From assembly GCA_001304015.1 (NCBI GenBank), contig LJUY01000011.1, positions 1-64,000 on the forward strand: a stretch of 64,000 nucleotides of DNA, in the 5' to 3' direction. Source of the stretch: a candidate division Zixibacteria bacterium SM23_81. Its GTDB lineage: Bacteria > SM23-81. Positions 43,410-52,989 of this stretch are shown here, piece by piece. The translations under genes and the position numbers were made by a program. Every line of letters starts with the position of its first letter. Position 1 is the first letter of the stretch. Under the pieces are notes generated by a model. The model ran no database searches and was not told the origin of the DNA. It saw only the letters and a list, made by a program, of their open reading frames with translations.

Positions 43410-45017
43410 CTACATTCGAAAGACTCCGAATCGATGTTCGGGGATGGGAGCGTTGAGGGACATGCTAATCCCCAATCCTAAGGCCATCCGGGTATCGAGA
43501 GGATCCAGGATGCCATCGTCCCACAGACGGGCGGTGCTGATATAGGCGCTGCTCTCTTCCTCGTACTTCTTGAGAATAGGAGCCTTGAACTTCTCCTGTT
43601 CCTTCGAGCTCATGGTCTGGCCCTTCTTTCTTAACTTTTCAAGCTTGACAGTCAACAGAACGTTGGCCGCTTGCTCACCCCCCATCACGCAGATCTTGGC
43701 GTTGGGCCACATCCACAGCAACCGGGGATCATAAGCTCTTCCGCACATCCCATAATTGCCAGCTCCGTATGATCCACCCACGATGACCGTGAACTTGGGT
43801 ACGTCGGCGTTGGCCACAGCATGAACCAGTTTGGCCCCGTCCTTGGCGATGCCTCCATGCTCGTATTGTTTGCCCACGATGAAGCCTGTGATGTTCTGGA
43901 GAAAAAGCAGTGGAATTTTGCGCACAGCGCACATGCTGACGAAATGAGCCCCTTTCAAGGAGCTCTCCGAGAAGAGAACGCCGTTATTACCCAGAATACC
44001 CACCGGGTAGCCCATGATGCGGGCAAAGCCGGTGACCAAGGTGGGCCCATACAGCTCCTTGAATTCGTGAAACTCGCTGCCATCCACCAAGCGAGCGATG
44101 ATTTCCTTAATATTGAAAGGCTTACGCAGATCTCTGGGGATAATCCCATACATCTCCTCTGGATCGTAGAAGGGGTCCCTGGATTCAGTGGTCTCTAGTT
44201 GATGCTTGAGGGGAGTATTTAGATTTTGGACGATGTTACGGCAGATCTGAATGGCGTGCTCGTCGTTGAGGGCATAATGGTCCGAGACTCCCGAGATGCG
44301 GCAGTGGACGTCCGCTCCACCCAACTCCTCCTCCGTCACTTGCTCTTTGGTGGCCGCCTTGACCAGGGGTGGGCCTCCGATGAAAATGGTCCCCTGCTCT
44401 TTAACTATGATCGTCTCGTCGCTCATAGCCGGAACGTATGCACCTCCCGCCGTGCAGGAACCCATCACTACAGAGATCTGAGGGATGTTTAGCGCAGACA
44501 ACCGAGCCTGGTTGTAAAAAATGCGGCCAAAGTGCTCCTTGTCGGGAAAGGTGCCCGCCTGCAAGGGGAGAAATATGCCCCCGGAGTCAACCAAGTAGAT
44601 GCAGGGCAGGCGATTCTCCAAAGCCACTTCCTGAGCACGAACGTGCTTCTTGATGGTCATCGGCACGTAGGTGCCGCCCTTGACCGTGGCGTCGTTGGCC
44701 ACCACCAATACCTCTCGGCCGCGAATCACTCCCACCCCGGTGATTATTCCGGCACTGGGGAAACCATCATCGTACATCCCGTAAGCAGCCAGAGGGCTAA
44801 ATTCTAAAAAAGGCGTATCCGGATCGAAGAGCTTGTTCAGTCGCTCCCGGGCTGTGAGCTTGCCCCGCTCCTCGTGCTTTTTGTGGGCAGCTGGAGGGCC
44901 TCCTTTCTGGATTTTCTCCAGCCGCTCCTTGTACTCCGCCACCAGCTTGAGCGTGTGGTCGCGATTTTCCTTGAACTCACGACTTTTGACATCCACTTTG
45001 CTCTCGACGCGAAACAT
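43410..45017 (-). CDS. mccB: Acyl-CoA carboxylase carboxyltransferase, methylcrotonyl-CoA carboxylase beta-like
   Basis: This subunit transfers CO2 from biotin to an acyl-CoA. The 535-residue length and blocks [57 protein letters not shown] and [19 protein letters not shown] match 3-methylcrotonyl-CoA carboxylase beta rather than propionyl-CoA carboxylase. It pairs with accC and the carrier protein at 32.5-34.6 kb, an unusual separation. The DUF35 gene is 28 bp upstream. The call to methylcrotonyl is by family similarity. Confidence 0.88.
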   Translation of the reverse strand: MFRVESKVDVKSREFKENRDHTLKLVAEYKERLEKIQKGGPPAAHKKHEERGKLTARERLNKLFDPDTPFLEFSPLAAYGMYDDGFPSAGIITGVGVIRGREVLVVANDATVKGGTYVPMTIKKHVRAQEVALENRLPCIYLVDSGGIFLPLQAGTFPDKEHFGRIFYNQARLSALNIPQISVVMGSCTAGGAYVPAMSDETIIVKEQGTIFIGGPPLVKAATKEQVTEEELGGADVHCRISGVSDHYALNDEHAIQICRNIVQNLNTPLKHQLETTESRDPFYDPEEMYGIIPRDLRKPFNIKEIIARLVDGSEFHEFKELYGPTLVTGFARIMGYPVGILGNNGVLFSESSLKGAHFVSMCAVRKIPLLFLQNITGFIVGKQYEHGGIAKDGAKLVHAVANADVPKFTVIVGGSYGAGNYGMCGRAYDPRLLWMWPNAKICVMGGEQAANVLLTVKLEKLRKKGQTMSSKEQEKFKAPILKKYEEESSAYISTARLWDDGILDPLDTRMALGLGISMSLNAPIPEHRFGVFRM

Positions 45018-45044
45018 CCCATCTCTCCCCTTGCTGGTTTGCCG

Positions 45045-45443
45045 TTAGGAAACGATTGGGACGCACTTGTACCCATAACAGATGATTCCCGCCTGGCCCT
45101 CGTCCCGAATCCGACGAAATTCTACCTTGACGTTCTGCCCGATCTTTATAGAATCCAAAGGACAGTCGGCGATCTGGGCTGTGAGCCTGGTGCCTCCTTT
45201 CAGCTCCACGACCGCCACCGCGTAAGGAGCCTCGTCAGAAAACGGAGTCGGCGCCACGCGGATCACCGTGTAGGTCAGAACCGTTCCCGTATCGGGCAAT
45301 CTCACCGTCTCGAACTCTCGCGAACTGCAGCTGGGGCAGACAAGTCTCGGCGGAAAGGCTATCCGGCTACATTTTTTGCATTTTCCGGCCTCCAGCCGAT
45401 ATCGCTGAGGGATCTCCCGCCAATATCTCGCTGACGTTGACAA
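45045..45443 (-). CDS. DUF35 (zinc-ribbon/OB-fold acyl-CoA-associated) protein
   Basis: This 132-residue protein has a rubredoxin-like zinc ribbon (CKKCSRIAFPPRLVCPSC) followed by an OB-fold (GTVLTYTVIRVAPTPF). Such proteins partner thiolases of the SCP2 type and act as CoA-binding or channelling subunits. An SCP2-like thiolase is encoded 1.3 kb upstream, with an ACR3 pump gene between, which supports pairing. The start is TTG 45443 with GGAGG 5 bases upstream. Confidence 0.88.
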   Translation of the reverse strand: MSTSARYWREIPQRYRLEAGKCKKCSRIAFPPRLVCPSCSSREFETVRLPDTGTVLTYTVIRVAPTPFSDEAPYAVAVVELKGGTRLTAQIADCPLDSIKIGQNVKVEFRRIRDEGQAGIICYGYKCVPIVS

Positions 45444-45537
45444 TGCTGCCTCCTTCCAATGGCTTATTGTTCAATAGATTTTCGCTAAGTTCAGATCATT
45501 TAAATTTCTCACTCACAACTGGAAACGCCTTCTTAGC

Positions 45538-46689
45538 TCACTCTCCTTTTGCTTCGCACAGCAGATCTGCGCTTCTACACCAGGGCAGATCCAGCTGACA
45601 CCCCTGGAACAAAAAGCAAGTTCTTTTGCAGATCGAAACGAGCATGAGCATCACTGGTACTTCTATTAAGACGCCGACCACCGTCGCCAATGCTGCCCCT
45701 GAAGAGAGTCCGAAAAGCATCGCTGCCGTCGCGATGGCCACTTCAAAATGGTTGGAAGCCCCAATCATAGCAGCGGGGGCGGCGTCGTGATAGGAAAACC
45801 TCAGCAAGCGAGCCAAACCATATCCCAAACCGAAAATGAAGATGGTCTGGATGAAAAGCGGGATGGCAATCCACAATATGGTAAAAGGATTCGCTACGAT
45901 AATTTCCCCTTTTAAGGAGAACAGAACCACCAGGGTGGCCAGCAGAGCAACGATGCTCACCGGTGTAAGCCAATGCAAAAACTTCTCATTAAACCATTCT
46001 AGACCTTTTAATGTGATGATCCACTTCCGTGAAAGGTATCCTGTCACCAATGGTAAGGCCACATAGATGGCCACTGAAAGCAAAATCGTTTGCCACGGTA
46101 TGGGCATCGCGTTGACACCAAGCAGAAAGCCTCCCAATGGTGCATATAGGAAGAGCATGGCCAATGAGTTGATGGCAGACATCACCAAAGCATGAGCCAC
46201 ATTGCCCCTGGCCAAATAACTCCACATCAGAACCATGGCCGTGCAGGGAGCCACTCCTAACAAAATGGTGCCGGAAATATAACTTCGCCACAACTCCACT
46301 TCTTGCCCCGTTTTAATTATTTCTGTCCCGGGCAGAAAGCCCTTGAGAAGGTGCCCCAAGAACAATGTGGCGATGAGAAACATGGTAAAAGGCTTAATCG
46401 TCCAGTTGATAAAAAGGGTCAGAGCAACTGGCTTCGGTGTTTTAACGGCCTTTACTATTTGCCCAAAATCTATCTTGACCATGATGGGATACATCATGAA
46501 GAACAGGCAAATCGCGATGGGAATGGACACTTGATATACCGAAAGAGAGTCCAGTTTAATGGCGATCTCTGGAGCGAGTTTTCCCAAAACGATGCCGGCT
46601 CCAATACAAAGCAAAACCCAGAGGGTCAAATTCTTCTCAAAAATCGACAGATTTCTTTTCTCTACCGCCATGTTATTCTCTGCTTCCAT
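45538..46689 (-). CDS. Arsenite efflux transporter, ACR3 family
   Basis: ACR3 exports arsenite through the inner membrane by proton exchange. The 383-residue, ten-helix protein has the family motifs [12 protein letters not shown] (the Cys that is essential in ACR3) and [13 protein letters not shown]. The first 10 residues before the first helix are polar (MAVEKRNLS); starts at 46689 and 46671 are both possible and 46689 is kept. Its C-terminus is Cys-rich ([14 protein letters not shown]), longer than in many ACR3. There is no arsR or arsC nearby. The gene interrupts a thiolase-DUF35 pair. Confidence 0.9.
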   Translation of the reverse strand: MEAENNMAVEKRNLSIFEKNLTLWVLLCIGAGIVLGKLAPEIAIKLDSLSVYQVSIPIAICLFFMMYPIMVKIDFGQIVKAVKTPKPVALTLFINWTIKPFTMFLIATLFLGHLLKGFLPGTEIIKTGQEVELWRSYISGTILLGVAPCTAMVLMWSYLARGNVAHALVMSAINSLAMLFLYAPLGGFLLGVNAMPIPWQTILLSVAIYVALPLVTGYLSRKWIITLKGLEWFNEKFLHWLTPVSIVALLATLVVLFSLKGEIIVANPFTILWIAIPLFIQTIFIFGLGYGLARLLRFSYHDAAPAAMIGASNHFEVAIATAAMLFGLSSGAALATVVGVLIEVPVMLMLVSICKRTCFLFQGCQLDLPWCRSADLLCEAKGE

Positions 46690-46752
46690 CTAAGCAAATT
46701 GGACGTGGGTGATAATGTGACAAGATTAAACCGAGATGCCTTATTTATAGCC

Positions 46753-47910
46753 CTAACCCCTTCGAAAGATATGCACCGCGGTGCTGCCGCCAGTGCCACC
46801 CATGTTCTGGCTTAGACCCAGCCTGGCTCCCTCCACCTGCCGCTCTCCGGCATCGCCGCGAAGCTGCTTCACGATCTCAATGGCCTGAGCCACGCCGGTG
46901 GCTCCCACCGGATGCCCCTTGGCTTTCAGCCCGCCGCTGGTGTTCACGGGAATCTTGCCCCCCAATGCGGTTAGGCCGCTCTCGGCCGCCTTCCCACCTT
47001 GGCCTTTCTCCACCAAGCCCAGGGCCTCTATAACGCAGATCTCGGCGATGGTGAAACAGTCGTGTACCTCGGCCAACTGCAGATCGCTGGGGCCCACGCC
47101 GGCCATCTGGAAAGCTCTCTCCGAAGCCATGGCGGTGGCGCTCAACCAGGTCAGGTCCTTCCGCGAATGCAGGGCGATGGTATCGGTAGCCTGTCCCGAG
47201 CCGATGATCTGGACCATGGGCTTTGTGCTCATCTTCCTGGCCATCTCCACCGGGCAGAGGATAACCGCCGCCGCCCCATCGGTGATGGGGGAGCAGTCCA
47301 GAATCCTCAAAGGGTCAGCCACCAGCACGGAGTTGAGCACGGCTTCCACAGTGACCTTGAAGGGATACTGCGCCAGGGGATTCATGGAACCGTGTTGGTG
47401 ATTTTTCACAGCCACCTGGGCCAGCTGCTCCCGGGTGGTTCCATAGTCGTACATGTGCCGGTGGGCCATCATGGCATAGAGACCCGGAAAGGTGATGCCC
47501 TGGTAATCTTCATATTCCTGATCGGCGGCCGTGGACAGGGCATAGGTGGCCTCACCACCGCTCACGTCTGTCATCTTCTCCACCCCGCCTACCAATACGA
47601 TGTCGCTCATTCCCGACGCCACCTCGAGAAAGCCTAGACGCAAGGCCACTCCTCCAGAGGCGCAGGCCGACTCGACCCGAGTGGCTGGGATGGAAGCTAC
47701 ACCTAAATAGTCGGCCATAAGAGAGCCCAGGTGCTCCTGACCCACGAAAAGCCCGCTGGTCATGCATCCTACGTACATGGATTCGATGTGATCGACACCG
47801 GCATCATCGATGGCTGCAAGGGCTGCTTCCACGAAGATATCCCGCATGGACTTCTCCCAGAGCTCGCCCCATCTGTTCATGCCCACGCCGATGACGGCTA
47901 CGTCTCTCAT
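46753..47910 (-). CDS. SCP2/lipid-transfer-type thiolase
   Basis: This 385-residue thiolase-fold protein has the nucleophile in [35 protein letters not shown] (typical of SCP-x-like thiolases), [14 protein letters not shown] and [17 protein letters not shown]. Members cleave or form 3-ketoacyl-CoA and often work with a DUF35 partner. Start ATG 47910 has GGAGGAAT upstream; the track adds 44 spurious residues. The DUF35 gene lies downstream on the same strand. Confidence 0.92.
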   Translation of the reverse strand: MRDVAVIGVGMNRWGELWEKSMRDIFVEAALAAIDDAGVDHIESMYVGCMTSGLFVGQEHLGSLMADYLGVASIPATRVESACASGGVALRLGFLEVASGMSDIVLVGGVEKMTDVSGGEATYALSTAADQEYEDYQGITFPGLYAMMAHRHMYDYGTTREQLAQVAVKNHQHGSMNPLAQYPFKVTVEAVLNSVLVADPLRILDCSPITDGAAAVILCPVEMARKMSTKPMVQIIGSGQATDTIALHSRKDLTWLSATAMASERAFQMAGVGPSDLQLAEVHDCFTIAEICVIEALGLVEKGQGGKAAESGLTALGGKIPVNTSGGLKAKGHPVGATGVAQAIEIVKQLRGDAGERQVEGARLGLSQNMGGTGGSTAVHIFRRG

Positions 47911-48053
47911 AGATTCCTCCCGGCTGAGTATTGCCTCATAGTTCTTCTCAAAAGCTTCTATGCACCTTTTTCTTTTTAGTCTTCCTCTTTGATGTCTCCT
48001 GTGGCTATCTCCTTTATCGCTCTCCTGTAACTCACTTCTCATTAGCTGTTTCC

Positions 48054-48992
48054 TTAAAGTGCCTCCTCTATGGCATTCTCTTCAATTTCTCTGGTAAGCA
48101 ACTTCTCTACAACTTCTCTGATAAACAGAGCATGAACAACTTCGGCCACCTTCAAAGGCTGTTTTTCCTCCTTGTCGGCAAACCACTGCTTGCTCAACAG
48201 CCCGGCGATAAATTGGATCTGTTCCTCGGGATGACTGGCACCGCCATACAATCTTCCCAGCTGGCTAAAAAAAACGGGGCCACCGCTGTAGCCTTTGAAG
48301 ATCTCCATATCGAAGCGAAAGGTCTTGTGCTTCTCCACGGGGAAGAGAGGATAGGAGGCGATCACGCCACCTCGTAAGATAGGAAATCCACCTTTGCCAT
48401 GAACGCCGTTCTGCGATGAGTAGCCCAAACACATCAGCGCATCCCCTGGATGAATCTCATATTTCTGAAATGTCCCTTCGTCGGCCAACAAATCCAGAGA
48501 GCTTAGTGGTATGTCAACATATCGGGGCAGCGAGACACACAGGGCGGCCACATCGGCATCTTTGTGTCGAATCCACAAGGGCTTGCCGTGGCGACGAATA
48601 TCAATCCACCAGGGACGCTCCTCCCACGATCCATCCCATCTCTTATCTCTCAAACCGAGTAGCGCCCGGTCATTCTGCAAGCTATCCAATAGATGATGTG
48701 AGGTGACCAGCACCGCTTTCCTGGGATCTTCTTTACATGGAAGATCAAAGACGAAGGCAGTGCCAAATAACAGCGAATCACCTGAGGTTATACCTTGCAG
48801 CTTAAAAGTGGACTCCATCAGGACTATATTCAGATCGACATACTCCTCTGCTGGGACCGTGGCATCAGCCACCGGAAACTGAGAGGGTCGCGGGCCCGTC
48901 CTCGCTGGACCTCGGGCGCAACATAGAAGGGTGAAGATAAGAAAGAGCAGAACCAAAAATATCCAGGCGAATTTATATCGTAACTGTTCCAT
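48054..48992 (-). CDS. Lipoprotein trypsin-like serine protease
   Basis: This 312-residue protein has an N-terminal hydrophobic stretch with a lipobox-like LLCC and a trypsin-like fold. Candidate triad: His in VTSHHLLDS, Asp in [10 protein letters not shown] and Ser in GYSGGPVFF. Such proteases cleave periplasmic or secreted substrates. There is no PDZ domain, unlike DegP. Start ATG 48992 follows AACGGTCTTGAAAAC without a strong Shine-Dalgarno. A possible small secreted ORF lies just upstream. It marks the boundary to the AT-rich island on its 5' side. Confidence 0.75.
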   Translation of the reverse strand: MEQLRYKFAWIFLVLLFLIFTLLCCARGPARTGPRPSQFPVADATVPAEEYVDLNIVLMESTFKLQGITSGDSLLFGTAFVFDLPCKEDPRKAVLVTSHHLLDSLQNDRALLGLRDKRWDGSWEERPWWIDIRRHGKPLWIRHKDADVAALCVSLPRYVDIPLSSLDLLADEGTFQKYEIHPGDALMCLGYSSQNGVHGKGGFPILRGGVIASYPLFPVEKHKTFRFDMEIFKGYSGGPVFFSQLGRLYGGASHPEEQIQFIAGLLSKQWFADKEEKQPLKVAEVVHALFIREVVEKLLTREIEENAIEEAL

Positions 48993-49006
48993 GTTTTCAA
49001 GACCGT

Positions 49007-49207
49007 TCAAAAAAGAGCTCCCGGAACCGAGGAAGCGGTAAAACTCTGCGACTCGCTGGGAGCTGAGAGATTTAGAGCACAAGTTTGAGCGAGGGTTAAA
49101 TGAATATGAAAAGAGAATGCTAATACAAGCAGAAACAAAATGGTGGGGAAAAAACAGGGCGGTTTCTTCTCAAGTGGTAATCGTATTAAAAAGTTGTTTC
49201 TGGCCAT
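49007..49207 (-). CDS. Possible small secreted peptide gene
   Basis: A 66-residue frame from ATG 49207 has AGGTGA 5 bases upstream and a signal peptide-like run (FFPTILFLLVLAFSF...LAQ). The rest is Ser/Ala-rich. It ends 14 bp before the protease gene. It could be a real exported peptide or chance, and I see no homologue. The rest of the gap to 49369 is AT-rich with no other gene. Confidence 0.3.
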   Translation of the reverse strand: MARNNFLIRLPLEKKPPCFFPTILFLLVLAFSFHIHLTLAQTCALNLSAPSESQSFTASSVPGALF

Positions 49208-49369
49208 AAACATCACCTAGAGCTAAGGAATGAGGGCTGGGCACGAATCAGAATATGCACAACAACTTGTGGGAAGAGCTTATTATAATAACAAATTTTT
49301 GGGCTTTTGTCAATTGCGAAAGGGTGAAAAGAAGCGAATATTAGCAGGACAATGGGTGAGTACTCTTTA

Positions 49370-50611
49370 TTATCTACCTAGCCTTTCATCTATTTCTTGC
49401 CAATGAGTCTCTTCTATCGGTTTTCGAAGAAAATGCAGGATTCTTTTTTCCTTCAGCCCGTCCCATTTCATAGCAATTGCTCTCCTAGCGGCTTGCTTAA
49501 TTTCCTTCTCTGATTTTACGTCAATCACTACAATCTGGGGACCTTTAGTTCTTGGATCACAAAGCCAATCTATGATTCTTGCGTTAATACCTTTATCTCC
49601 AAAACTATATCCACTTATGACCACGCTATCGCTTTTATTCAATGATGTATGTAGTTGACAATACATATGAGTATATACGCCACTTGTATATTCTAGCATC
49701 TTATTGAACGTGCCAAGCAATATTAAATGACGGCTAGGTAAAAGCTCACGCCCTTCAGAATCCTTTATGCGGGCAATATCCGCCTTCCAAGGAATAACTA
49801 TCCTGTCGTATCTCCAATCTCCATTAGGAATCCCAATTCTTCGCCAGTTTACGGATCCATGTAGCTTAAATACACGAACTTTAATCGATTCCATAGAATA
49901 CTCATTTGGATTCCAATATCTGAGTTGACTCCCTGGTTCACCTTTAGGTTTGCTGAAGCCATCTGTAAATCCCACATCTTCATTATGTAGACAGCTCTCT
50001 AATACTAAATCATGATTTAAAGTAAAGATATCAACATAGGAAATACGGTCATTCCTGCAAGCAGCCATTATGCTGTTCAAGTGATCCAGACGACAGGGTT
50101 CCTTATTAAGCGAGTTCAAGGCTATGTCATGAATGTAATTAGTGACCTCTTCTGTATAATTCAGTAACTCTCCCTCAAAATCTCGAGGATTCCAAACACC
50201 CCGCCCAATTGTCTCCATAATCCGATTCTTGATTTCAGGCTTATTGAAGATTTTATCAATAAGGGGTCGAACCGCAGGATTATCATAATTACCTGATAAA
50301 TTGTCACGAATTTGACTAGCCATATAGAAAAGATCTTCATAATTAGGAAATCTGCCTTTGATATAATCTTTAATTTCACCAAATAAAACATATAAATAAT
50401 TTAAGTTGTGGCGAATATGGTACTCTGAATTTCGCGAATAGGCAGCTGCTTGATCTTTATCTATGAAGCGATATTCTCCATCTGAATCTCGGCATATTCC
50501 CTCACCTGAGAGTACTGTTTCAGTAATACTACCAGTTGAAGGCATCTGAGCAGGTATTGAAACTCCAGCACCAAGCAAAAAGACTATTCGCGACTTATAT
50601 GTAAACTCCAT
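49370..50611 (-). CDS. SIR2-like domain protein (putative NAD-consuming defence effector)
   Basis: This 413-residue protein has the SIR2 fold motifs FLLGAGVSIPAQMPS (NAD phosphate loop), FTLNHDLVLE and VFKLHGSVNWRR (catalytic His), plus VISGYSFGDKGINARI near the C-terminus. Prokaryotic SIR2-like proteins of this kind act as NAD-depleting effectors in anti-phage systems; whether this one is active is unproven. The DNA is clearly more AT-rich than the metabolic genes, a sign of transfer. It follows the HEPN-motif gene by 44 bp on the same strand. No second domain is obvious. Start ATG 50611 fits the SIR2 N-terminus. Confidence 0.82.
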   Translation of the reverse strand: MEFTYKSRIVFLLGAGVSIPAQMPSTGSITETVLSGEGICRDSDGEYRFIDKDQAAAYSRNSEYHIRHNLNYLYVLFGEIKDYIKGRFPNYEDLFYMASQIRDNLSGNYDNPAVRPLIDKIFNKPEIKNRIMETIGRGVWNPRDFEGELLNYTEEVTNYIHDIALNSLNKEPCRLDHLNSIMAACRNDRISYVDIFTLNHDLVLESCLHNEDVGFTDGFSKPKGEPGSQLRYWNPNEYSMESIKVRVFKLHGSVNWRRIGIPNGDWRYDRIVIPWKADIARIKDSEGRELLPSRHLILLGTFNKMLEYTSGVYTHMYCQLHTSLNKSDSVVISGYSFGDKGINARIIDWLCDPRTKGPQIVVIDVKSEKEIKQAARRAIAMKWDGLKEKRILHFLRKPIEETHWQEIDERLGR

Positions 50612-50655
50612 TATAATCCTTTGGACTATATTTAAAGACCCAGAAGTTATTGCAC

Positions 50656-51750
50656 TTAAGTTTCCAAAAAACTTATACCTTTTTTATACAGTTTAACACG
50701 TTTTTTTAACAATGAAATGTCATCTGGGAGATCCAGAAATTGCTCCATTTCCTCTACACTTGAGTATTTGGGTCCCTCAAAAATGTGATAAGTTAACAAT
50801 TTCTCTACATATCTTTTTAGTTGATAAACTAATGACTCAATTATTTCAACAGATTGTTCTGATTCATGTACATATTTATTTCTATAATCTTTTAAAATCC
50901 TCAGAGTCTGATTGTGATAATCACGGTTTTGAAAAAAGAAAATAGCTCGTTTTATTGCATCTTTGGAGGTTTGTGGGTTAAAAGTTAGAGATTCTAATAG
51001 ACTCCAAAGTTCTAAAAATGATTTATTTAGATCAGATTCATCAAGCGCTTGAGAGTATTTCAAAATCATTCTCTGCAATTCTTGCCGATATTTGCTCTTT
51101 GAGATATTTTTCCTAATAAGCTGCTCATATTTCCGCAAGTCATCCCAATCCTTGCTAATATCTTTACACGTTGAGATTTTTTCATAATTAGGCCTATACC
51201 AGAATGTTTCAGTTGCAAGTTCACCGGTCAGATTATGCAAAGTATGAAAGGGCCCTAAAATTATCTGATTTATTCTTCCTGGCTTGCCAAAAGTCATTCT
51301 AGACAAATTCACTTGGTTATAATAGAAATTCCATATTGCTCGAAGTAGATCAATTGTATCTATTGCCTTAGAACTGGCTTCATAGACTGAGCGAGCTCTA
51401 ACCTTCACTATAGCAACTGTATAATCTTTCGGAAAATCGCTATGAATAAAACGACGTGCCTTTTTTGGGATTTCTCCTCTATTATATTTTTGAGGAATAT
51501 ATCGTTTAAATATAATGCTGCAATCTGAAATGCGAATCCACTTAAGCATCTCAAAGTATTTTATAGAAATATTTGTTATCAATAAATATGATTGTCTAAC
51601 TTGCTTTTTAAACGCATTTTCTTTTTTGTTTATTTCTCTTAAAACAGTTTGCGCTGTAAATTTCTTCATTCTTCCCGCATGTTGAATAGCCTCTCTCACT
51701 ATTCTTTCCTTTTCTATCTCTGGTAATACTTCTGAAAAGTTGACACACAA
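50656..51750 (-). CDS. HEPN-motif protein (Apea-like), unknown function
   Basis: This 364-residue protein carries an R-x4-H motif (RNKYVHES) in a helical C-terminal region that also has FLELWSLLESLT, a combination seen in HEPN/Apea-type domains, often RNases of defence or toxin systems. The N-terminal half is Lys-rich and has no recognised domain. The start is TTG 51750, with the frame open further upstream (to CTG 51834), so the true N-terminus may be longer. It is AT-rich like the SIR2 gene 44 bp downstream; the two are probably an operon. The activity is inferred from one short motif. Confidence 0.6.
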   Translation of the reverse strand: MCVNFSEVLPEIEKERIVREAIQHAGRMKKFTAQTVLREINKKENAFKKQVRQSYLLITNISIKYFEMLKWIRISDCSIIFKRYIPQKYNRGEIPKKARRFIHSDFPKDYTVAIVKVRARSVYEASSKAIDTIDLLRAIWNFYYNQVNLSRMTFGKPGRINQIILGPFHTLHNLTGELATETFWYRPNYEKISTCKDISKDWDDLRKYEQLIRKNISKSKYRQELQRMILKYSQALDESDLNKSFLELWSLLESLTFNPQTSKDAIKRAIFFFQNRDYHNQTLRILKDYRNKYVHESEQSVEIIESLVYQLKRYVEKLLTYHIFEGPKYSSVEEMEQFLDLPDDISLLKKRVKLYKKGISFLET

Positions 51751-51863
51751 TATTATTTGAGTAATATAATCTTCAACCCCTAATCCACTAAAAGTAGCTG
51801 CTTTACCCTTTCTGTAAGTCCGTCTGCTATTCAGTTTTTTCCTACAACTTGCGGATCATAATC

Positions 51864-51900
51864 TTTTTTCCATCGAGCGCACATAGTTTTTTTCCATCGA
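51864..51900. promoter_or_regulatory. 13 bp direct repeat upstream of the HEPN-SIR2 pair
   Basis: TTTTTTCCATCGA occurs at 51864-51876 and 51888-51900, 24 bp apart (about two helix turns), upstream of the HEPN gene. It is a candidate repressor or regulator binding site; chance in AT-rich DNA is possible. Confidence 0.35.
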
Positions 51901-51954
51901 AATTAAATTTTGATATCATAGATTCTACTTTTCATTATTCCAAATCCCTTCCTC

Positions 51955-52039
51955 TCACCCCACCAAAACCCACCCGATCAGGAGCAAGATCAGCACAATT
52001 TCCGCCACCACGTTAAACCTCGCTCGCTGATGATCGGGT
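51955..52039 (-). pseudogene. Remnant of the 3' end of a tauE-like gene
   Basis: The minus-strand frame reads RARFNVVAEIVLILLLIGWVLVG and stop. This resembles the C-terminus of the intact TauE at 52990 (RKFNLVVGIVLVLIALRIGWGLVG). Only about 25 codons remain and no start is present. It lies just outside the HNH gene, so the HNH gene is bounded on both sides by tauE 3' sequence. Confidence 0.7.
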
Positions 52040-52080
52040 TATTTTTAAATCGAATCAGCAATCTTATTGTGATCTGGTAT

Positions 52081-52944
52081 CTACAGATCTTTTTCTTTTG
52101 GAATTTTCAAATTATGATCAAGTTTCCTAACTTCCCACGGGGATTGTTTCTGATAATTTCCAGCTTTTAGCTCTTCCCAAAACTTCTTATGTGCAATACG
52201 AAGAACTTTCTGCACATAAAATTGTGCCCTCTTTGATTTTCGTGACCAGTCTATTTTATTCCATTCTTCCTCGCTTAACATACAACGGTCAAAAAGTCTA
52301 TGATGAGTGGGACAAAGTAGAAGAACATTACCCATACCTTTCCCTCCCCTTAAACGAGAAGGAATAATATGACAAACATCTATAGCGCGGTTTTCGCCAC
52401 AAATCTCACAAGGAATATTTTGCTTCAGCACAGCCTCATTTGTAAGCTTATGAAATGTTGCTCTTACGTAAGTTCCTTTTTGGAAAGGACGATTTTCAGA
52501 CGGTTTAAGAAAGGTCTCCCTAAAAATTCTAAATACCTCCTCCTCTAATAAATGTATCAAAAGCAGGCTGGAACCGCCGCGATGTTCTATGGCTTTTTTC
52601 TCAAAACTACGAAATATTTTTCCCAACTCATCAAGCATAACTTGAAACTCTTCATTTGTAAGGCCAGGAGGCCTAATCTCATTTTCCTCGCTGGGCATCG
52701 GTATCCATGAGCTTATAGGATTATATTCCTCTTTTTCATCATAGCGAACCATGCTTGTTCCATCGAGAGGAACACCATACTTCTTCAAAATCCCTGGCTC
52801 GGTTAAAAAAGTTTGAACCGCTTGAACTACTTCGTTTCTTAATCGAATGAATGCATTCGGCTCAGCTCTGTACGTTTGATATTCATTGAAAATACGGTGA
52901 ATATGATCTGTGACTCTAATACGAGGTTTTCGAATTTCATCCAT
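52081..52944 (-). CDS. HNH endonuclease-domain protein
   Basis: This 287-residue protein has a C-terminal HNH/McrA-like nuclease domain with zinc cysteines: CEICGENRAIDVCHIIPSRLRGG ... VLLLCPTHHRLFDRCM. The N-terminal 180 residues are unlike any domain I know. The gene is AT-rich relative to the flanks and lies 330 bp upstream of the HEPN gene in the same orientation. It could belong to the same defence module, to a restriction system or to a mobile element; the remnant tauE sequence beside it fits an insertion. No methylase is nearby. Confidence 0.82.
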   Translation of the reverse strand: MDEIRKPRIRVTDHIHRIFNEYQTYRAEPNAFIRLRNEVVQAVQTFLTEPGILKKYGVPLDGTSMVRYDEKEEYNPISSWIPMPSEENEIRPPGLTNEEFQVMLDELGKIFRSFEKKAIEHRGGSSLLLIHLLEEEVFRIFRETFLKPSENRPFQKGTYVRATFHKLTNEAVLKQNIPCEICGENRAIDVCHIIPSRLRGGKGMGNVLLLCPTHHRLFDRCMLSEEEWNKIDWSRKSKRAQFYVQKVLRIAHKKFWEELKAGNYQKQSPWEVRKLDHNLKIPKEKDL

Positions 52945-52989
52945 GAAAACCTCCTATGAAAAAAAAGAAACTCGCATGTTTTCCCCCCC

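Noticed and set aside
49015-49064. Inverted repeat GAGCTCCC...GGGAGCT as an attachment site or terminator
   Set aside because: The arms are only 7 bases, 35 bases apart, without a T-tract or a matching copy at the other end of the island.
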